DNA of 6,217 nt from assembly GCA_903919215.1 (NCBI GenBank), contig CAIXHI010000329.1:1-6217 (forward strand), written 5' to 3'. Below are positions 6,134 to 6,217 of this stretch, one piece after another. The position numbers and the translations under genes were made by a program. The notes under the pieces are model-generated. The model saw only the letters and a program-made list of their open reading frames with translations. It was not told the DNA's origin and did not search any database. Every line of letters begins with the position of its first letter. Position 1 is the first letter of the stretch. The DNA comes from an uncultured Acidimicrobiaceae bacterium (GTDB lineage Bacteria > Actinomycetota > Acidimicrobiia > Acidimicrobiales > Ilumatobacteraceae).

Positions 6134-6217
6134 TCACAACAGGTTGGGCAGGAGGCGGATGGCCTCCCCGCTCGCGGCAAGACCGACGAGCAACAAAGGT
6201 GGCAGGAACACGACCCA
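6134..6217 (-). CDS. C-terminal end of an upstream hydrophobic (possibly membrane) protein, partial
   Basis: The last 27 codons of an open frame enter from the right edge and end in TGA at 6136-6134. The visible peptide starts WVVFLPPLLLVGLAA and ends EAIRLLPNLL, so it holds a hydrophobic stretch that could be a membrane helix followed by a short amphipathic tail. Codons are G/C-rich at the third position, like the neighbours. The stop lies 17 bases before the preferred pstB start, so the two are probably cotranscribed. A Pst permease (PstA or PstC) would be the expected neighbour of pstB. The fragment is too short to show permease motifs, and the identity is open. Confidence 0.55.
   Translation of the reverse strand, partial: WVVFLPPLLLVGLAASGEAIRLLPNLL

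Noticed and set aside
6129..6140. Possible PHO half-site (GGTTCACAAC) before pstB
   Set aside because: A single unit without an 11-bp partner, located at the overlap of the upstream stop with pstB; not enough for a call.

Overview
The window is GC-rich, and all recognisable genes lie on the minus strand with strong G/C bias at third codon positions. This points to a high-GC actinobacterium. The protein repertoire (a separate secreted PstS-like protein, Fn3/WxL-like and DUF916-like surface proteins, a neocarzinostatin-like domain) is compatible with Acidimicrobiia (Ilumatobacter-like). That taxonomic placement is inference and rests on no marker gene.

Reading in the direction of transcription (high to low coordinates): (1) 6217-6134, the last 27 residues of a hydrophobic protein, possibly a membrane protein. 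(2) 6116-4788, a clear PstB phosphate-import ATPase with all ABC motifs and an unusual N-terminal extension of about 185 residues. (3) 4787-4641, a 147-base intergenic region with three head-to-tail 11-bp units resembling the actinobacterial PHO box (PhoP-binding direct repeats). (4) 4640-3288, a secreted PstS-like binding protein of the periplasmic-binding superfamily, with no lipobox. (5) 3224-1488, a secreted protein with a Cys-paired N-terminal module, two Fn3-like domains and a C-terminal domain resembling the Firmicutes WxL wall-binding domain. (6) 1487-1382, an intercistronic region with a perfect 13-bp stem-loop. (7) 1381-311, a DUF916-type (WxL-interacting-protein-like) membrane-anchored surface protein. 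(8) 314-1, the start of a secreted neocarzinostatin-like domain protein that overlaps gene 7 by ATGA and runs off the left edge.

Working model (inference): the pst genes form one unit, and the PstS-like gene begins a second unit under phosphate-starvation control. That second unit carries an envelope system like the Firmicutes WxL/DUF916 pair: a WxL-like exported protein, its membrane-anchored partner and a small Ig-fold protein. Such a locus would couple phosphate limitation to remodelling of the cell surface or to surface phosphate capture. No RNA genes, CRISPR arrays, insertion sequences or plus-strand genes were seen. The long plus-strand reading frames are antisense shadows of these genes.
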